A stretch of DNA of 64,000 nt from Linum tenue. Lineage: Eukaryota; Streptophyta; Magnoliopsida; Malpighiales; Linaceae. This document shows positions 60,971 to 64,000 of this stretch, piece after piece. Within the stretch, counting starts at the first letter, position 1. Every line of letters starts with the position of its first letter. The position numbers and the translations under genes were made by a program. The notes beneath the pieces are model-generated. The model had not been told where the DNA came from. It made no database searches and saw only the letters and a program-made list of their open reading frames with translations. Location of the stretch: the NCBI GenBank assembly GCA_946122785.1, contig CAMGYJ010000010.1, positions 26,639,608-26,703,607 on the forward strand. Reading direction: 5' to 3'.

Positions 60971-61439
60971 GGGTGATCGTTCCAAACATCCCTTGAGCGA
61001 TGGTTGGGTTGGTCATACAAGTCGGTCGGATCAATAGGCCCTTGATCCAAATAGTACCGTTGATTGTATATATTCACGTCGTCTCCAACCTACGAGAGAA
61101 TAACAACAATGTTAGTATATAGATTAATTAAAAAGCTTATAACAAAAACAAAAATTGACCAAAATAATGAGTACGTACCGCTTGAAATTCATCATAATAA
61201 ACTCCCTCTCCTTGGAACCACTCGTCCATTTTCTCGCGAAAGTCGGACAGAAATTCGGCGGGTTTTGAGGGAAAACCCAAAGAAATATTTTCTAATGACA
61301 GATCAGACTTAGCCGCAACCAACAGACCACTGTTTCCTAGACTTTTGGGAGGGGAGGGGTTAGAGAGATAATTCTAGAGAGAGAGTGGAGAATGGTTGTG
61401 GTGTGAAAAAATGAGAGGGGGGAGAGAGTATTTATACCC

Positions 61440-61800
61440 ATCAGACCGCACCCTCCAGGGGCGATCTGGTAATTTTGCCCCAGGTCAAACCGCACCCTAC
61501 CGAGGCGGCTTACAATTCCCGAAGCTTGACCGCTCCCTGGCGCTGCGGTCTTCGATCCGTGGCAAGGATCGCTGAGGTGGCAAACGGTCTGCCACTGGAT
61601 CGCTTTCTCATCCTGCGGTCTCCAAGGCAGCTGCCCACCAAACACAGACCGCACCTCCAATGTGCGGTTACCAGTCTGACGTGGACTAAAACGCACCTGG
61701 AGGGTGCGGTTTGATAAAAATGGTGCTATTTTTGTAAATGTTGTGGTCTGGATGCTATTTTTGTAATTTTTTTAATAGGTGCTATTATTGGAAAAATCCC
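61440..61800. repeat. Right terminal region of the MULE
   Basis: Inverted counterpart of the left end, with GGTGCGGTTT / AAACCGCACC copies at 61440-61715 and the outer block GCTATTTTTGTAA ... GGAAAAATCCC ending at 61800. Confidence 0.85.
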
Positions 61801-61809
61801 TAAATTGAT

Positions 61810-62578
61810 AGTGGGAGAATATAATAAAAAGAGGGCAAACTTGGAATAGTAAAAATAATGGGGATATGTGTCATTTTACAGTTCACTTTTAGCCATTAGT
61901 CAAATCTCATGTTATCACGTGGGATTTATAAATCCGTGGGACCACGGAGTTGGAGCAAAAAATAAACCCAAATTCTAGTTCCCCACAGATTTGTCTACAA
62001 ATTTTTTGGCCAAGCAAAAAAAGAATTGTTACCAGATCTTGATAGTTAGGTTTTTTGGTACAAATCCTTGATACAAATCCAACAAGCAAACAACCATTAG
62101 TTCTACTTTTATAGCTAAATAAAGGGATATTTAATTAATAAATTTGAAAAAATTGTAAAACTGTACGAGAGGTTGTACTAGAAAAATTAATTGTAGACTA
62201 TTTTTGTGCTGAAATTGTGCTTTAATCATAGTTCAATATTTCATACTGCTGAAAAATGTTGACTGATTTAGACTCCGGTGGGAGTTTTTTCTGGTCGGCC
62301 TGCTGGTACACTACAATGTCACAAATACTCCTAATTTTGAGATTTTTATTTTGGGATGACACTAAAATTTCAATCTAATTAGTGTACAAGTGGATCAATG
62401 TAATAATCGCATATCGAAGAGATGAAGACTAAACTGGTGTGAAATGGTGAACGACTATCAAATTTGTAGAGGAAACCCACACAACAACAGCGAGTTGCTC
62501 TGTGTTTTTATATTCATCAACTAATCAGGATTACAGATGATTGTCGTGTGTCATTGTTTCATCGGCTATTTATAAACT
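61810..62578. other. Intergenic stretch between the MULE and the next hAT-like element
   Basis: Mixed to AT-rich noncoding DNA. No coding similarity or repeat structure recognised. Confidence 0.35.
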
Positions 62579-64000
62579 TAGGGCTGACATTTCGGTTGCC
62601 GGTTAGCGGCTAACCGGCCGGGCTAACCAAAAACCGAGGAATACGTGCATCTGTCGGTGGCCGGTATAGATTAGTGGTTCGTCGGCTAGCCGATAAACCG
62701 AAGCCGGTTAACCGGCTAACTGACGCAACCGACCAACAAGAGACGGCGCCGTTTTGCCAGCAGCAGATTTAAAAGACTAAAACCCTACCTTCGTCTTCTT
62801 CGACTCACAGCAGCAGCCCGCAGCAGCCAAAACCTTCGAACTTCCTGCCTCGCGCGACAGGCCCCCTGCCTGGCAACATCTCCCCGTCGGCGCTAGGTCT
62901 CCGAGACCCACTCCTCCGCCTTCTCCCTGCCCCTCGTCCTCCTCCCCCGCCGGCACTAGGTCTCCCGTCTTCGAGACCCCTCCTCCGCCTTCTCCCTGCC
63001 CCGCCGGCGCCTTGTCAATCTCCGTCCGTCTCTGCAGATCTATTCATCCAGCGACGGATCCAGAACGCAGTAAATTATTGGGCCGCATTTCAATATAATA
63101 TTATATACCGTAAACAAAAATAGTCAACATTTTAAAATTTTAGTATTTCAAATAAAAGAATAGTTACAAAATTACCAACGGTAATAGACAAATGACTAAT
63201 ATTTTGATGCGTTACAAAAGATTTAGCTAATATTTTGTATTTCGAAAAGTTTGGCTAATAATTTGAAAAGTCTAAAAGGTTTGACTAATAAATTGTATTT
63301 ACCCAAAAATATATGGTAACAATAGTTTTCATTCATTACAATGCCAATTGTAACAGAAAGTTTTTTAATTTGGCAAATCCATCAATAATAATAGAATCTC
63401 CATCAATATCAATAGATACTCTCTCTCAAAGAAAATAGCTAAGCAATCAACGAGAAATTCTTAGCATTTTGTTGCGCAAATTAGTTTTAACATATTTCAT
63501 TGCTTAAAATGTTCTCTCCATGGTAGCCGCTGAAACGGTCAAGGTCAACACTAGACGAATCAACCAACAAATCAATTTGTTTAGACGATTTTCTTATTTC
63601 AATGAAACTTTATACACTCTTTTACATTTTAGACTTTTAGGTTTTATTGTTTTTTTCAAATGAAAATCATTCGGGCTAAAATTCCTAGACTAAATTGAGA
63701 GTAATGGTTTGGATATGTTCATCTAGATCATTTTTCTAACTACACAAAATTTATTATCAAATAGCACTCGACCGACCATTAAATAATACTGGGCCGAATA
63801 CCTAAAATAAAAAAATTTATAAGCTCTATATTAGCTCTGGATCCGCCGGAGGGCTGGGGCGTGGCCCGAGTTGGCCCAGCCCTAGATCCGCCGATGTATT
63901 CATCCATGGAGCAAGAAGGAGAAGTGGTTTGGTATGATGGGTGTGAAATGGTGGAGGAAGGAAGGAGAGAGAAGAGAAGTGGTCTGGTGGAGGAAGGAAG
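62579..64000 (+). mobile_element. Start of a hAT-like element, cut by the window edge
   Basis: Begins TAGGGCTGACATTTCGG followed by dense GGTTAACCGG / CGGCTAACC subterminal repeats (62590-62730), like the ends of hAT elements such as the one at 17076. A GC- and Pro-codon-rich leader with CAGCAGC repeats follows (62740-63040). The transposase and the other end lie beyond 64000. A second element is inserted at 63051-63896. Confidence 0.5.
63051..63896. mobile_element. 846-bp element with GGATCCG-type ends and 10-bp duplication
   Basis: Ends GCGACGGATCCAG (left) and CTAGATCCGCC (right) are imperfect inverted repeats. A perfect 10-bp duplication TATTCATCCA flanks it (63041-63050 and 63897-63906). 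The interior is AT-rich and noncoding, with TTTGGCTAATA-type repeats at about 63190-63300. The superfamily is uncertain; the 9-10 bp duplication fits Mutator-like elements. Confidence 0.75.

Larger units (their letters stand above)
57290..61322 (-). pseudogene. Plant mobile domain (MAIN-like / PP7 long-form-like) gene inside the MULE
   Basis: Right to left. A possible first exon at 61322-61177 (Met start, donor GTACGT) and 61092-60971 (GDDVNIYNQRYYLDQG), the latter cut by a MITE. Then 59610-59263 (NVLPWNPVILPYLKRARLESIRHF, GECTITLKDVAILTHLPID), 59260-59027 and 58986-58771 (ASACLANIYYHLCNAS, QFWAWEHLSWIAP), about 58660-58590, and 58490-57991 (VPLICLGTMEWHLPDRCLRQFG, HDWPTKLAELIKVWE). The tail 57966-57290 is Pro/Ser/Tyr/His-rich with SYHQSP and QDPRP repeats. 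Breaks: one extra base in a run of seven A (minus strand) near 59045, a TGA near 58650, and a frame change near 57630. PMD proteins are linked to silencing and genome stability in plants. Confidence 0.75.
53134..61800 (+). mobile_element. Complete Mutator-like element (MULE) carrying a plant-mobile-domain gene
   Basis: 8,667 bp. Inverted ends start GGGATTTTTCC and end in GGAAAAATCCC, and the similarity of the ends extends further inward (ATAGCACC and TACAAAAATAGCA blocks). A perfect 9-bp duplication TAAATTGAT flanks it (53125-53133 and 61801-61809). It encodes a MURA-type transposase on the plus strand (53800-56826) and a plant-mobile-domain gene on the minus strand (61322-57290), converging. 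The perfect duplication points to a fairly recent insertion. Three smaller elements sit inside (55695-55873, about 60010-60290, 60366-60970). Confidence 0.95.

Overview
The window is nuclear DNA of a flowering plant, probably a eudicot. Evidence: two spliced plant genes with GT-AG introns, plant LTR retrotransposons (Athila-type and chromovirus-type Ty3/gypsy, and Ty1/copia), and plant CACTA, hAT and Mutator-like DNA transposons. Only two ordinary host genes can be reconstructed with confidence, both on the minus strand: a BAP31-like endoplasmic reticulum protein (41115-43280, 2 exons) and a RAD16-like SNF2/RING DNA-repair ATPase (46258-51275, 15 exons, 928 residues, all splice phases consistent).

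The left half (1-36.0 kb) is a nested transposon pile. A Ty1/copia element on the minus strand (gag at about 35507-35960, integrase at 28019-29440) is split twice: by a deleted chromovirus with two 2.36-kb LTRs and an extra leader copy (29443-35506), and by a CACTA element whose right terminus lies at 28018. The CACTA body (2532-28018, left end outside the window) is itself interrupted by an Athila-type element (4771-20844, 5-bp duplication GTCGA) and is abutted by a short gag-protease LTR element (1-2531). A hAT element (17076-20801, 8-bp duplication) sits in one Athila LTR, and a small Mutator-type MITE sits near the CACTA end.

The middle (36-53 kb) is the gene-bearing part. It holds a 668-bp foldback Mutator-type MITE with a perfect 9-bp duplication, a stretch with a TATA, telo-box and site II promoter but no convincing protein, the BAP31 gene with a hAT MITE in its intron, another hAT MITE in its upstream region, an unusual 0.8-kb array of the palindrome TTACGTAA, and the RAD16 gene with two E2F-like sites around its TATA box.

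The right part (53.1-61.8 kb) is one complete 8,667-bp Mutator-like element with a perfect 9-bp duplication TAAATTGAT. It carries a MURA-type transposase gene broken by three in-frame TAG codons and, converging on it, a plant-mobile-domain (MAIN-like / PP7-long-form-like) gene, an arrangement like mudrA/mudrB of MuDR. Beyond it lies the start of another hAT-like element that leaves the window, itself carrying an 846-bp inserted element with a 10-bp duplication. No tRNA, rRNA or CRISPR was seen.
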